DNA of 64,000 bases from Haliea salexigens DSM 19537. GTDB lineage: Bacteria > Pseudomonadota > Gammaproteobacteria > Pseudomonadales > Halieaceae. Under the pieces are notes generated by a model that was given only the letters and a program-made list of their open reading frames with translations, was not told the origin of the DNA and did not search any database. Both the position numbers and the translations under genes were made by a program. Position 1 is the stretch's first letter, and every line of letters starts with the position of its first letter. The stretch spans positions 62,001-126,000 of the forward strand of contig NZ_AUHJ01000002.1 in assembly GCF_000423125.1 (NCBI RefSeq), in the 5' to 3' direction. Below are positions 33,904 through 43,475 of the stretch, in pieces.

Positions 33904-35190
33904 CTAGCGATTCCCGGAGAGGATTTCACGCCCCTTAAGCCAGACCCTGAGCTCTGCCTCTGGCATCGGGCGTGCATATAAATACCCCTGCACAATATCG
34001 CAGCCGAGCGCACGCAGCATCTCCAGTGTCGCTTCGTCTTCCACGCCTTCCGCAACCACATCGAGGCCGAAGAGGTGACCAATATCAATAATGATCCTGA
34101 CCAGGTTCTGATCCTGGGTGTCTTCCAGCAGGCGTATAACAAAAGAGCGGTCAATCTTGATTTCGGTCGCCGGAATCTCCTTGAAATACGATAGCGATGA
34201 AAAGCCGGTGCCGAAGTCGTCAATCGACAGCCCGAGGCCGAGCTCCCGCAGCTGTGCGAGGTTATCGAACCCTGCTTCCTTGTCCTCGATCACGGCGCCC
34301 TCGGTGATTTCCACCGTGATCGTGGCAGGATCCGCCCCCCAGATGGCGAGTGCACTCTGCATCATGTTAGGCAGGTCGGGGTTGCTGACCAGGTCCGCGG
34401 ACAGGTTGATGGCCAGTGGTAGCGAAAAATCATCCCGCCACTCACGTTGGTAACGCAGGGCGCGGTTCACCACCCAGCGGGTCAGTTCGTAGCTGCGCCC
34501 GGACGCATAGGCCAGCGCGACCAGTTCCTCCGGCGGCACGAAACCGTGGTCGGGAAGCTGCCAGCGGATCAGTGCCTCGGCGCCGAAGACCTTGCCGCTG
34601 CGCAGGTCTATCTTGGGCTGGAAATACAATTCAAAGGCGTTGTCGTAGAGAGCCTCTGCAAAGCGTTGCTCCAGGGGCATGCTTGTCTGGTTTGCGATGG
34701 GCTCCTGAATCGCTTCGTCAATTTGCAGCAACTTGCCCTGACGTGTCTGTACCAGGCTGCTTTCGGCACGCGCCAGCATGGCGAGCGCACCTTGTGCTGT
34801 CGCTCGGGTAACTGCGAGACCCAGGCGCAATTCGACCGGCAGGATGTCGTCGTCGATATTGAGCGACTCCTCAAGCGTGCGCTGCACACGGTTGACCGCC
34901 AGGGCGATAAAGGCCGGGTTTGCGAGTCGGGGCAGCAGGAAGGCGTACGTCTTGTTGGATATCCGGTAGACGTTGTCGGGCAGTTTGCTGAGGTCCTGCA
35001 ACTGTGTGTAGGCCTCCAGCAGGAGGTGGTCGCCGATGGCATAGCCGTGGCGGTGGTTGATAACGCGCAGGTTGCTCAGGTCCACGAGCAGCAGCCCGGC
35101 GTGTTCCCCGTGCTCACCGGACAGCGCAATCGCCGCGTCCAGTGCGGCGATGAACAGGTGCCTCTCAACGACCGGTGGCGTAGATGTCAC
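33904..35190 (-). CDS. EAL phosphodiesterase with degenerate GGDEF domain
   Basis: 428 residues, no membrane segment. The N-terminal 160 residues keep the GGDEF fold ([25 protein letters not shown]) but the active loop reads [10 protein letters not shown] in place of GGDEF, so no cyclase activity is expected. The EAL domain (about 175-420) keeps its catalytic set: [44 protein letters not shown] and VAEGVED. It should hydrolyse c-di-GMP. The assumed start is a GTG ten bases after the HD-GYP stop, so both genes form an operon. Confidence 0.92.
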   Translation of the reverse strand: MTSTPPVVERHLFIAALDAAIALSGEHGEHAGLLLVDLSNLRVINHRHGYAIGDHLLLEAYTQLQDLSKLPDNVYRISNKTYAFLLPRLANPAFIALAVNRVQRTLEESLNIDDDILPVELRLGLAVTRATAQGALAMLARAESSLVQTRQGKLLQIDEAIQEPIANQTSMPLEQRFAEALYDNAFELYFQPKIDLRSGKVFGAEALIRWQLPDHGFVPPEELVALAYASGRSYELTRWVVNRALRYQREWRDDFSLPLAINLSADLVSNPDLPNMMQSALAIWGADPATITVEITEGAVIEDKEAGFDNLAQLRELGLGLSIDDFGTGFSSLSYFKEIPATEIKIDRSFVIRLLEDTQDQNLVRIIIDIGHLFGLDVVAEGVEDEATLEMLRALGCDIVQGYLYARPMPEAELRVWLKGREILSGNR

Positions 35191-35200
35191 AACAGGCCCG

Positions 35201-36433
35201 CTAGAGGTGAATGCTGTTCATGTCGATGCCATAGGCGCCAGGCTCCAGGCTGTTGACAATATCCAGGGGTTGCCCGCTGCTATCTTCCGTTTCATGCAGC
35301 AGGTCCACCATGCGTATGCTGTTCAGGGGTTGCTTGTCGGCATCCAGCACCACCATGATGCGGGGGCGCAAGCGGCGCGTGCGGTACTCAGCGACCACGA
35401 CAGCCACTTCACCGGAGGACAGCTCGATGAGTGTGCCTGCGGGGTAGATGCCAACCGCCTGGATAAACTCTTCAACCAGTTCCGCCTGGAAATCGATATC
35501 CTTCACGTCGTACAGCATCTTGATGGCGGCGGAAGGGGACGTTGCGCGGGCGTAGCTGCGATGACTGGTGATCGCATCGTAGCAATCCACGATGCCTGCG
35601 ATGCGGGCGAATATCGGAATGTCGTCGCCGGCAAGGCCTTGCGGATAGCCGGAACCGTTGTGGCGTTCATGATGATGCGCCACCATGGCCAACACGTCGG
35701 TATTCATGAGGCCGGTTTCGGCCATCATATCCACGCCATGGCGCACGTGCTCGCGCAGCGCGTTGAGCTCCTCGGTGCTCAGTGCGTGGTCGCTGTGCAA
35801 CAGCGCCGGGTCTACGCGCAGTTTGCCCACGTCGAACAGCAGGCCGCCTATCGCCAGCGAGCGCAGGTCGGAACGTGGCAGGCCCAACTGGCGACCCAGC
35901 GCCACGCCCCAGATGGATGCGCCGAGAGAGTGTTGGTAGGTGTACTTGTCCTGTTCTTTGAGACGCGCGAGCCAGATGCAGGCGTCCGGATTGCGCGAAA
36001 TACTGTCGATCATCGGCTCAACGGAGCGCTTCACGCGCACCACATCAACTGCGGCACCGTCACGCGCGTTCTGGAACACCTCCTCCAGCCCCTGCGAAAG
36101 CTGGTGTACGGCGTCCTCCGCGCGCGGGTATTCCTCTGCCCACTCGGCGCTATCGGTGTAGTTGACCAGGCGCCGCGTGGGAAACATGGCCTCCCGCGAG
36201 AGCCGTGGCCGCTGCACGCGCCGTTTGCGCTGCAGGGCGTAATCGACGTGTCGGCTTTTTTCGATGTCGACGAACACGTACTGACAGTGGCGTCGTAGCC
36301 CACGAATGTCCTCTTCCGAGGTGATGCGAAAGCCCTGCAGGATAAACGGGGTTTCCAGCCATGGCCGATCAAGGCCCGAGACGTACATGCCCGGCTTCAG
36401 GTCGGCAACCATTACTTTAACGACTTCTATCAT
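35201..36433 (-). CDS. DUF3391 HD-GYP domain protein with altered HD motif
   Basis: 410 residues. An N-terminal DUF3391 (about 1-130, beginning [22 protein letters not shown]) precedes an HD-GYP domain (about 165-310). The metal and signature residues are mostly kept: [37 protein letters not shown]. The HD pair, however, reads LLFDVGKL, with Phe replacing the histidine. The family hydrolyses c-di-GMP to pGpG/GMP; this substitution could change metal loading and activity. A C-terminal beta domain follows (about 340-410). Paired with the EAL gene downstream, ten bases apart. Confidence 0.9.
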   Translation of the reverse strand: MIEVVKVMVADLKPGMYVSGLDRPWLETPFILQGFRITSEEDIRGLRRHCQYVFVDIEKSRHVDYALQRKRRVQRPRLSREAMFPTRRLVNYTDSAEWAEEYPRAEDAVHQLSQGLEEVFQNARDGAAVDVVRVKRSVEPMIDSISRNPDACIWLARLKEQDKYTYQHSLGASIWGVALGRQLGLPRSDLRSLAIGGLLFDVGKLRVDPALLHSDHALSTEELNALREHVRHGVDMMAETGLMNTDVLAMVAHHHERHNGSGYPQGLAGDDIPIFARIAGIVDCYDAITSHRSYARATSPSAAIKMLYDVKDIDFQAELVEEFIQAVGIYPAGTLIELSSGEVAVVVAEYRTRRLRPRIMVVLDADKQPLNSIRMVDLLHETEDSSGQPLDIVNSLEPGAYGIDMNSIHL

Positions 36434-36638
36434 TACGCTCGCAGATCAATCGGGTTGTTTTTTATCCTAGTACGGCGCCGTTTCCGTTGCTACGCGCACG
36501 ATGCCGGAAGCTCCCCGTAGTTTAGCCTGCCATCCCTCCATGGTGGTGCAGTGGTTTACTTATCGGCCCGATCATGGCGCTTGGGCGCCCTCGCCGCAAG
36601 TCGAATTCCATCGGCGAATTTCATTTTTTGGTACGTTG

Positions 36639-37700
36639 CTACATCACCAGCAGTGTTGCGAGAAACAGCATCAGGCCCATTCCGAGTACGTCGGTAAAGG
36701 TGGTGAGAAAAATGCTGCTGGCCATCGCGGGGTCGGCGCCGAAGCGGCGCAGGGTGAGCGGCACGACAACCCCGAAAATACCGCTGCCGACACAGGCGCC
36801 CACCATGGCCACAAGGATGACCAGTGCCAGCAAGGCAGGGTGTTCGGTGCCGGTGCTGGCTGCGTAGACCCACATGGCGGCGGCCGCGACTACGCCTACG
36901 CACAGTCCGTTGAGCGCTCCGAGGGTGATTTCCTTGCGCAGCAGGTTGCGCACGGGATAGTCGGCAAGCTCCCCCAGGGTGAGGCCGCGCAGGGTGATCG
37001 CCAGCGCCTGGCAACCGGTATTGCCGCTCTGGCCCGCCAGCACGGGCAGGAAGGCTGCCAGCGCAACAATACGCGTAATGGTGTCCTCGAACATGCCGAC
37101 AACGAATGCGGCCGCAAATGCGGTCAGCAGGTTCACCTGCAGCCAGGGGTGGCGCATTTTGAATGCCTGCCATATCGGGGTATGGGTGCGTTCCTCCCTG
37201 TCCACACCGACCATGCTGCCGGTCTGCGCGCTGATTTCCGTGGCCAGGTGTTCAAACAGCCGCCAGCCCATGACCAGGCCGAGCAGAGTGCCCTCGTCCG
37301 AGACCACCGGGTACAGGCGGTGGCGCCGGTTCAGCGCGGACTGCATGGCTTCGCTCATGGAGGTATCCGGGCGGAACGCAAACGGCGACGCCGTCATAAC
37401 TTCCTGCAGTGTTTGGCCGGGTCGCGACAGTAACAGATCGCGCATGGCGACAACGCCAATCAGGCGCTGTTCGCTATCGACCACATAGAGGTAGGTAATG
37501 CCACCCTCGGGCAGCGCGTGCACCAGATAGTCGAGCGCCCCGGCAACGGTGGTTTCCGGGCCGAGAAAGCCAACGGCGGGTTCCATCAGCATTTCCACAT
37601 TGCCGTGCAGGCCCGCGGCGAGGGCCTGGGGCTCGGTTGCTGCTGTCGGGCCGGGAGGTGCACTGGGCGTGGTCTCTGGCGCAGTTCTGTCATCGTTCAT
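36639..37700 (-). CDS. mgtE: CBS-domain MgtE-type divalent cation channel
   Basis: 353 codons with stop. A Pro/Thr-rich lead (about 30 residues) is followed by two CBS domains (about 35-155) and a five-helix MgtE membrane domain (about 190-350). The latter includes VVGMFEDTITRIVALAAFLPVLAGQSGNTGCQALAI and the late GSGIFGVVVPLTLRRFGADPAMASSIFLTTFTDVLG, which hold the ion-selective motif and the Asp of the Mg2+ path. The N-terminal MgtE_N domain of canonical MgtE is absent, so gating by Mg2+ would rest on the CBS pair alone. Start at 37700 follows GAGAGG. Confidence 0.9.
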   Translation of the reverse strand: MNDDRTAPETTPSAPPGPTAATEPQALAAGLHGNVEMLMEPAVGFLGPETTVAGALDYLVHALPEGGITYLYVVDSEQRLIGVVAMRDLLLSRPGQTLQEVMTASPFAFRPDTSMSEAMQSALNRRHRLYPVVSDEGTLLGLVMGWRLFEHLATEISAQTGSMVGVDREERTHTPIWQAFKMRHPWLQVNLLTAFAAAFVVGMFEDTITRIVALAAFLPVLAGQSGNTGCQALAITLRGLTLGELADYPVRNLLRKEITLGALNGLCVGVVAAAAMWVYAASTGTEHPALLALVILVAMVGACVGSGIFGVVVPLTLRRFGADPAMASSIFLTTFTDVLGMGLMLFLATLLVM

Positions 37701-37825
37701 GTCAGGCAGCCTCTCGGGTAGGTGTGGTGTTCCGGTGGGTTGAGGACAGGGAGAGTGTAAGCGTTTTCTCACCGGCGTGTATGCACAGGGGCTTGGGTGC
37801 GCGGCGGGCCATGCAGCTGGCCAAC

Positions 37826-37851
37826 GAAAAACCCCCGCGGCAGGCGGGGGT
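37826..37851 (-). terminator. Intrinsic terminator after the Baeyer-Villiger-type monooxygenase
   Basis: On the minus strand, ACCCCCGC pairs with GCGGGGGT (8 bp, five-base loop) and runs into TTTTT. It lies 64 bases beyond the monooxygenase stop and before the mgtE leader, so it separates those two transcripts. Confidence 0.85.
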
Positions 37852-37914
37852 CGGCAGGCAGCGCAAAGGCTGCGCAGGCGGGAAGGGCGGGCGTTAGGCC
37901 CGCCGGTTCAGGTA

Positions 37915-39543
37915 TCAGGCAACGCGCTTGCGGAACTCCAGTTCCGGGAAGCCGGCGTCGACAGACTCGCGCATCTTGTCGTAGTAGACGTTGGCGCCAC
38001 CGAAATAGATCAATACACGCGGAGCCTTATCCTCCAGGTTGGCGCCCATCATCCAGGAGTTCACCTTGTCGCCCTGGGCCATCAAGGTCTGCTCATGGAT
38101 CTCGGCGGTATGCGCAGTCCAGGCGTCTTCGGCATCGGGGCGGGGTTCGAAGACGTCATAGCCTTCCTTCTCCATCTTCTCGATGCAGTCCTTGATCCAG
38201 ATGGCGTTCTGCTCGATAGAGGTGGGCAGGTTGGCAAACGGCGCCTGGGGCCCGGTGACCACAAACATGTTGGGGAAGTCGGCGACGCACACGCCCATGA
38301 TCGATTTCGATACCTTCTGCCACTTCTCACGCAGCGTCTGGCCGCTCTCCCCACGGATGGGGAAGGCTTCCAGTGCGCCGGTGTAGGCCTTGAAGCCCGT
38401 GGCCAGCACGATGATGTCGAACTCGTGGTGCCCCTGGCTTGTGGTGACACCGGTTTCCGTGATTTCGACAATCGGTTCGCGCTCGGCAATGTCGACCAGG
38501 TGCACGTTGTCCCGGCTGTAGGCTTCGAGGTAGCCATGGTCCAGCGGTGGGCGCTTGGCAAACAGTGGGTATTCGCCGGGTTTAGGCACCAGGATATCGG
38601 CCACCTCCGGGTCTTCAATACGTTCCCGCATTTTGTTGATGATGAATTCGGAGGCCCACAGGTTGGCGTCCGGATCGCCCAGCAGGTCTTCAAAGGTTTC
38701 GAATACCCAGCGGAAGCTGCCGGTCCATTTTTCCTCGAATATCCGCTGGCGTTCCTCCGGCGACGTTTCCACGGCCAGACGGCCCTCGGCGGTGTCGAAG
38801 GCCATGCCGAAAATGTGGTTGCGGCACTTGGCCACGATTTCGTCGTAGTTTTCCTTGATTTCCTTCTCCCACTCCGGGGTCATCGGGCGCTGCATGGCGG
38901 GGAGGATGAAGTTGGGAGTGCGGTGGAACACGGTCACGCTTTTCGCGGTTTGCGCCATGACCGGGAGCATCTGCACCGTGGTGGCACCGGCACCGATGAT
39001 GCCCACGCGCTTGCCTGCGTAGTCGAGCCCTTCGGGCCAGCGTGACGAGTGGAAAAGCGGCCCCTTGAAACTGTCCATGCCCTTGATTTTCGGAATCACG
39101 GGCTCGGAAATCATGCCCATACCGCTGATGAAGTACTTGCAGGTAAATGTCTCACCGCTGCCGGTGGTCACTTGCCACAGGCCGCTGTCTTTCTGGTAGG
39201 CGGCTTCGACGATTTCGGTGTTGAGCTGAATGTGCGGCCACATGTCGCACTTGTCGGCCACGAAACGCATGTAGTCGTGCGTTTCTTTCCAGTCGGGATA
39301 GCGGCGCGTCCACGACCACTCCTGCAGCAATTCCTTGGAAAACGTAAGGCAGTAGTAATAGCTTTCGCTGTCGGTCATGGCGCCAGGGTAGCGGTTCCAG
39401 GTCCAGGTGCCGCCAATGTCGGACGCGCGGTCGAATACGCGAATGGAGAGGCCTGCCTCCCGCAGATAGTGAATCAGTGCGAGACCGGCAAAGCCGGCAC
39501 CAACCGCAATGGCGTCAAAATCAGGTTGCTGCTGGGTGCTCAT
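37915..39543 (-). CDS. Flavin-containing (Baeyer-Villiger-type) monooxygenase
   Basis: 542 residues. FAD-binding GAGFAG (15-20), NADPH-binding GAGATT (about 186-191) and between them the Baeyer-Villiger fingerprint FKGPLFHSSRWP. The second ATG-type motif ATGFKAYTG is present. Enzymes of this class insert oxygen next to ketones or oxidise heteroatoms, using NADPH and O2; the physiological substrate is unknown. The start at 39543 (GAGGA nine bases upstream) is chosen over longer frames. It is monocistronic, followed by an intrinsic terminator. Confidence 0.92.
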   Translation of the reverse strand: MSTQQQPDFDAIAVGAGFAGLALIHYLREAGLSIRVFDRASDIGGTWTWNRYPGAMTDSESYYYCLTFSKELLQEWSWTRRYPDWKETHDYMRFVADKCDMWPHIQLNTEIVEAAYQKDSGLWQVTTGSGETFTCKYFISGMGMISEPVIPKIKGMDSFKGPLFHSSRWPEGLDYAGKRVGIIGAGATTVQMLPVMAQTAKSVTVFHRTPNFILPAMQRPMTPEWEKEIKENYDEIVAKCRNHIFGMAFDTAEGRLAVETSPEERQRIFEEKWTGSFRWVFETFEDLLGDPDANLWASEFIINKMRERIEDPEVADILVPKPGEYPLFAKRPPLDHGYLEAYSRDNVHLVDIAEREPIVEITETGVTTSQGHHEFDIIVLATGFKAYTGALEAFPIRGESGQTLREKWQKVSKSIMGVCVADFPNMFVVTGPQAPFANLPTSIEQNAIWIKDCIEKMEKEGYDVFEPRPDAEDAWTAHTAEIHEQTLMAQGDKVNSWMMGANLEDKAPRVLIYFGGANVYYDKMRESVDAGFPELEFRKRVA

Positions 39544-39735
39544 AGCTGTGTTCCTCATCTTATAAAAATAATAGCGCTTAATGTAGCCGGTTGTTCCGCG
39601 CTGCCGCCAGTGCCCTGTCACGGTTAACAGTGGCGTGCCTGACGGGCGCGCCGCGGGCGTCAGTCTGCCCTGGCGCGCGCCGGAACAGTATACTTGCTAG
39701 ATGCAAACAATCAAGTTGCCCGCGACAGGTTATTG

Positions 39736-39810
39736 ATCGCCATGAACACGGTCGCCGTGAATTCGGTCGCCGTGAATTCGGTCGCCATGAATGTGGTCGC
39801 CGTGAACACG
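39736..39810 (+). repeat. Five tandem 15-bp units, GTCGCCGTGAATTCG-type
   Basis: Units at 39736, 39751, 39766, 39781 and 39796 differ at a few positions; the second and third are identical. The period is a multiple of three. On the plus strand an ATG at 39742 opens a 26-codon frame of repeating Val-Ala-Val-Asn type ending at TGA 39820-39822. On the minus strand the repeat is open too (Phe-Thr-Ala-Thr type). No strong ribosome site supports either peptide. Confidence 0.85.
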
Positions 39811-39868
39811 GCAATACTGTGATAGGGGGGCGTCGCAGCGCCTTGGAAGGGTTGCGCTGTGGCCCTGC

Positions 39869-40099
39869 TCAGCGCTGGGCCGGGTCCTGTGCGGCCAGCA
39901 GCACGGTCCACGGGCGCCCCACCAGGCCAGACAGGTCAGTCAAGTCTGCCTCTGCCATCACGCGCGCCAGCCCGGCGCTGTCCAGCTGCACCACGGAACG
40001 GCCGCCGCCGGGAAACTCCAGCTGTACGGCACAAGCGGCCTCGCCGTCGTGGGTGGGCGTGAGCTGCACGGCGCGCACGCGGGCGAGCGTATCACTCAC
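39869..40099 (-). CDS. Small hypothetical protein of the amidohydrolase operon
   Basis: 76 residues with no recognised family. It reads as a compact beta-rich protein (AVQLTPTHDGEAACAVQLEF, then GGGRSVVQLDSAGLARVM, and RPWTVLLA). The GTG start overlaps the stop of the LysM-like gene by four bases (GTGA), and composition matches the neighbours, so translation is likely. Its role must be sought with the two genes upstream. Confidence 0.6.
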   Translation of the reverse strand: MSDTLARVRAVQLTPTHDGEAACAVQLEFPGGGRSVVQLDSAGLARVMAEADLTDLSGLVGRPWTVLLAAQDPAQR

Positions 40100-40305
40100 G
40101 CAGCGGGTGGGCCGGTAAACACGATATCGGAACAGGTCAGCATGGCAGGCGCGGGTCGAAAAACCAGATAGAGGTTCCAGCTTTGCAAATCGGCGACGGC
40201 CTCTTCCAGCGGGCGCTCGGGAAATTCGCGGCGCGCAATGCTCTGCAGGTCCTCGCCTTCACGCGGGTAGGTCCAGGGTCTTACTGGTGTGATGGTTGTA
40301 TTCAT
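40096..40305 (-). CDS. LysM-like small protein of the amidohydrolase operon
   Basis: 69 residues. After a short lead the segment YPREGEDLQSIARREFPERPLEEAVADLQSWN resembles the LysM pattern (GDTL-x-SIA ... I-x-x-x-N), and a late LTCSDIVFTGPP may be the closing strand. No signal peptide is present, so peptidoglycan binding outside the cell is unlikely; baseplate-type LysM proteins are intracellular. AGGAG lies eight bases before the ATG at 40305. It sits 20 bases after the amidohydrolase stop. Confidence 0.65.
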   Translation of the reverse strand: MNTTITPVRPWTYPREGEDLQSIARREFPERPLEEAVADLQSWNLYLVFRPAPAMLTCSDIVFTGPPAA

Positions 40306-40325
40306 GTTCTGGCTCCTGGGGCGTT

Positions 40326-42026
40326 TCAAGCTGCGACCTGGCGGCGACCGGCCACGAGCTGGCCGGGACGGGCCTGGGTGTAACCGCCCGCAGCGGCGTA
40401 GGTCGTGACGCCGTTGACAAACACCTGCTCTACACCAATGGCGTGTCGCAGGTAGCGGTAGCCTTCACCCGGCAGGTCCTCAACGGCGATCTCCGGGCCG
40501 CGGTCAATGCGTTCGGGGTCGAAGAGCACCAGGTCGGCAGCCTGCCCGGGGCGTATGCGTCCACGATCGCTGAGCCCCCAGTTGTCCGCGATCTGGCCGG
40601 TCAGTTTATACACGGCCTGCTCCAGCGTCAGCGCGCCGGCGTCACGGACGAAACGGCTGAACAGGTACCCGGTGTCGCCATAAGTTGCGAAGCGCGTGAC
40701 GTGGGCGCCGCCATCGCCCGAGCCGATTTGTACCAGCGGGTCACTGATTGGCCCGGAGATGCGCGAAATATTGTCGTGGCCCACGGAGACCGCGCTGAAG
40801 CGCGTTCGCAGCTGTTCCTCTACTGCGAGGTCGAGCATAAGCTCCACCGGGTCGCAACCGCGCTCCTCGGCGATATCCTTGAGGCGCCTGCCCTCCAGAG
40901 CCTTGTTGCCAGGCAGGTGGCAGCGGCTGACCAGAAAGTCAGGGAAATGCACCTCCATGGCGATCGGATGCATGCCATCGTAGGCCTCATCCACCAGTTG
41001 CCGCCGTATCTCGGGGTCCTGGAAGTCGCGCAGCGTTTCTCCGGCGGGTTTCAGGATGGTCGCCCACCATGTGGGGCGCGAGCTGAAAACCGAGGTGGGG
41101 ACATCGAACTCGAAACTGACATCAATCGGCCGGGTTTGCATTTGTGGTACCACTCGCGCACCGTTTGCGACCTGCAATCGCACCCGGTCCAGCGCCCGGG
41201 GTACCAGGTCGGGGGTGGCGTTGGAGTCGAACAGCGGCGAGAACGTTACGGTAATGCTGTGGCGCCGCGATAGATCGCCCAGAATGTCAATCCGGGTGCA
41301 CAACAAGTCCGGGTCCCAGAACTCCGGCACCACCTGCATCACGGCGCCATATTCACCGAGTACCGCGCACAGCGCATCCAATTCTTCCGGTGCGGCCAGG
41401 CGGCAGGGTACCGGGCGATGTTCGTGGTCGATGTCCACCCAGCTTGTGCTCAGGCCGATGGCACCTGCGTCCAGGCATTGTCGCAACAGCTGCTGCATGC
41501 CTTCGATCTCCTCCGCGCTGGCGCAGCGCTCACGCGCCGCATCACCCATCACCCACAGGCGCAGCATGCTGTGGCCGGCCAGTGTGGCCACATTGATACC
41601 CAGGTTATCCCGAAAGGTGGCGAGGTACTCTGCGAAGGTCTCCCAGTTCCATTGCATGCCGGCGTCAAACGCGGCTGCGGGCATTTCCTCGATCTGGCGG
41701 AACACGGCGCCCACGAATGCGCGGTGCTCGGCGCGCACCGGCGCCATGGTCAGCGAACAGTTGCCGTTGATCACCGTGGTAACGCCATGCTCCAGGGAGG
41801 GCGTGGCCAACCCGTCCCAGGTGATCTGCGCATCGAAATGGGTGTGAGAATCGATGAAGCCGGGAGCAAGGGCGCGCCCCTGTGCATCAATTACGGTGGC
41901 GGCGTCGCCGTCCAGTCGTGTGCCCACGGCCATGATCTTGCCGTCCTGCACGGCAACATCGCCGCGATACGCGGGGCTGCCGCTGCCGTCGCAGACGAGG
42001 GCGTTGGTTATTTTCAGCTGGTACAT
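40326..42026 (-). CDS. N-acyl-D-amino-acid deacylase family amidohydrolase
   Basis: 566 residues, an amidohydrolase-3 family enzyme. The metal site shows GFIDSHTHFDAQ (HxH), the bridging Cys in INGNCSLTMAPV, His in LAGHSMLR and the catalytic Asp in GSGDGGAHVTRF. D-aminoacylases share this layout, but many members act on other N-acyl compounds or hydantoins, so the substrate is open. Start at 42026 has an excellent AAGGAGG seven bases upstream; the longer frame to 42212 is rejected. First gene of a three-gene operon, divergent from the AraC-type regulator. Confidence 0.9.
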   Translation of the reverse strand: MYQLKITNALVCDGSGSPAYRGDVAVQDGKIMAVGTRLDGDAATVIDAQGRALAPGFIDSHTHFDAQITWDGLATPSLEHGVTTVINGNCSLTMAPVRAEHRAFVGAVFRQIEEMPAAAFDAGMQWNWETFAEYLATFRDNLGINVATLAGHSMLRLWVMGDAARERCASAEEIEGMQQLLRQCLDAGAIGLSTSWVDIDHEHRPVPCRLAAPEELDALCAVLGEYGAVMQVVPEFWDPDLLCTRIDILGDLSRRHSITVTFSPLFDSNATPDLVPRALDRVRLQVANGARVVPQMQTRPIDVSFEFDVPTSVFSSRPTWWATILKPAGETLRDFQDPEIRRQLVDEAYDGMHPIAMEVHFPDFLVSRCHLPGNKALEGRRLKDIAEERGCDPVELMLDLAVEEQLRTRFSAVSVGHDNISRISGPISDPLVQIGSGDGGAHVTRFATYGDTGYLFSRFVRDAGALTLEQAVYKLTGQIADNWGLSDRGRIRPGQAADLVLFDPERIDRGPEIAVEDLPGEGYRYLRHAIGVEQVFVNGVTTYAAAGGYTQARPGQLVAGRRQVAA

Positions 42027-42218
42027 ACAAGGGCCTCCTTGGGGGCTGAAAACTGTAGGCTGCGCGCATCGCGGCGACCATATCAAATAGCCCAGACTAC
42101 ATGGACGATTGCCCTGATATCCGTGATTGCACGATCCTGGTCCATGCGGGTTCCCCTCGCCTGTGGCGTGGGTGCGGGTTAGGATGAGCGCTGGCAATGG
42201 CAGGAGGGTCAAGCCCCC
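42027..42218. promoter_or_regulatory. Divergent control region of the amidohydrolase operon and araC-type gene
   Basis: 192 bp without a gene, between oppositely oriented starts. Regulators of the AraC family commonly control the adjacent divergent operon, so binding sites are expected here; no repeat is obvious by eye. Confidence 0.4.
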
Positions 42219-43355
42219 GTGACGGATGATGCTGGTATCGCGCCCGATGCACTGGTGTCACTCGCCCGTGCTCTGGTGGCTGCCCTGCTGTCGGAGGATG
42301 CGGAGCTCGCTTTCGTCGAGGAAACGCGTCAGTTTGTTGATCAGCTGGGTGATACGCTCACCCTGCCGGTAACGGAAATGATCAGCATAGACCAGCTGGA
42401 CCAGTCGGCGCGCCGTGAGTTGCTGGACGTCACCCTGGCCGAGCTGGGCCTGACCCTTGATACCCTGGACTGGCAGGCCGAACCGGTGCTTGCCCGTGAT
42501 TTCCAGAATCGTATCTGGTCGCATCTTTACCAGCGTTTTCTTACCGCGCACCAGGTTGTGAGCAGCCACATTGAGCTGCCCGCGGCGCCCGCCGAGGAAT
42601 ACCCGCGTCCGCTGTTCAGCCCACCGGACTCCTGGTTGTTGCTGTTCGCGGAGCGCGGCGCCTGTCGCCTGCTGCACGCGGGTGGGGAGATTGTGCTGGG
42701 GAGCAATGGCCCGGCCCTGTTGCTGTTGCCGCCGGAGTCCGACGTTGTGCTACAGCGCATTTCCGGCGCGGGCAGCTGCAGTGTGTTCAGCAGCGCATTC
42801 TTTCCCCCGCAGCGCTGGATGCCGTGGTTGCTGGAGGACGACACTGTCACGCCGCCGCAACCGCTGCAGGTTTCCGAGCCGCGTATCGCGGGTTATTTTG
42901 CGGAATCGTTTCGCCGCATTATCGATATTGCGCACGCTGGCGGCCGGCAGGGCAGGGCCTTGCACCTTAATCTGCTCGAGCACATGCTCCTGTTGCGCGA
43001 AGAACTGGTGCCCCGCGACGATACAACCCGCCTCGACCGTCGTGTCCTGGCGGCGCGGGATTTCCTGTTGGCCCACTATCAGGAAAAAACCACCGTGGAG
43101 CAGGTTGCCAGGGCAGCGGGTGCCGCGCCCTCTACACTCACGGCCCTGTTCAAAAGCCAGATGGGTGAGAACATCATGCGCTGGCGGGACCAGCTGCGTA
43201 TGGGACGCGCGCGCGAGCTTTTGCAGGGTACTGAATTGCCGATCAAGGTGATCGCCGCGGAAGTGGGGTATGACGACCCAATGTTCTTTTCGCGCCGTTT
43301 CAAGCAATTGACGGGATGGTCGCCGTCCCAGCTGCGCGGGGGCAGCAACCGGTGA
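42219..43355 (+). CDS. AraC-family transcriptional regulator
   Basis: 378 residues. The C-terminal 100 residues hold two helix-turn-helix units of the AraC type (TVEQVARAAGAAPSTLTALFKSQMGENIMRWRDQLRMGRARELL ... IKVIAAEVGYDDPMFFSRRFKQLTGWSPSQLR). The N-terminal region has an all-helical part (1-110) and a cupin-like part (about 130-240) likely to bind an effector. The start is a GTG preceded by AGGAGG. By position it probably controls the divergent amidohydrolase operon and possibly the Coq4-like gene downstream on the same strand. Confidence 0.9.
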   Translation: MTDDAGIAPDALVSLARALVAALLSEDAELAFVEETRQFVDQLGDTLTLPVTEMISIDQLDQSARRELLDVTLAELGLTLDTLDWQAEPVLARDFQNRIWSHLYQRFLTAHQVVSSHIELPAAPAEEYPRPLFSPPDSWLLLFAERGACRLLHAGGEIVLGSNGPALLLLPPESDVVLQRISGAGSCSVFSSAFFPPQRWMPWLLEDDTVTPPQPLQVSEPRIAGYFAESFRRIIDIAHAGGRQGRALHLNLLEHMLLLREELVPRDDTTRLDRRVLAARDFLLAHYQEKTTVEQVARAAGAAPSTLTALFKSQMGENIMRWRDQLRMGRARELLQGTELPIKVIAAEVGYDDPMFFSRRFKQLTGWSPSQLRGGSNR

Positions 43356-43475
43356 ACCTGCGCCGAGGTGCAGGAAATAGTGCAGCCTCTCCGGCTTATC
43401 CTCCATTCCACATCGCCGCACGCTGTTCTTCAATGGAGGCAATAACGACAACAGCAACACCTTCAGGGACTTCGC

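Noticed and set aside
35057-36298. A 413-residue plus-strand frame over the HD-GYP gene
   Set aside because: His/Val-rich shadow of the opposite-strand HD-GYP sequence, with no ribosome site or family motif.
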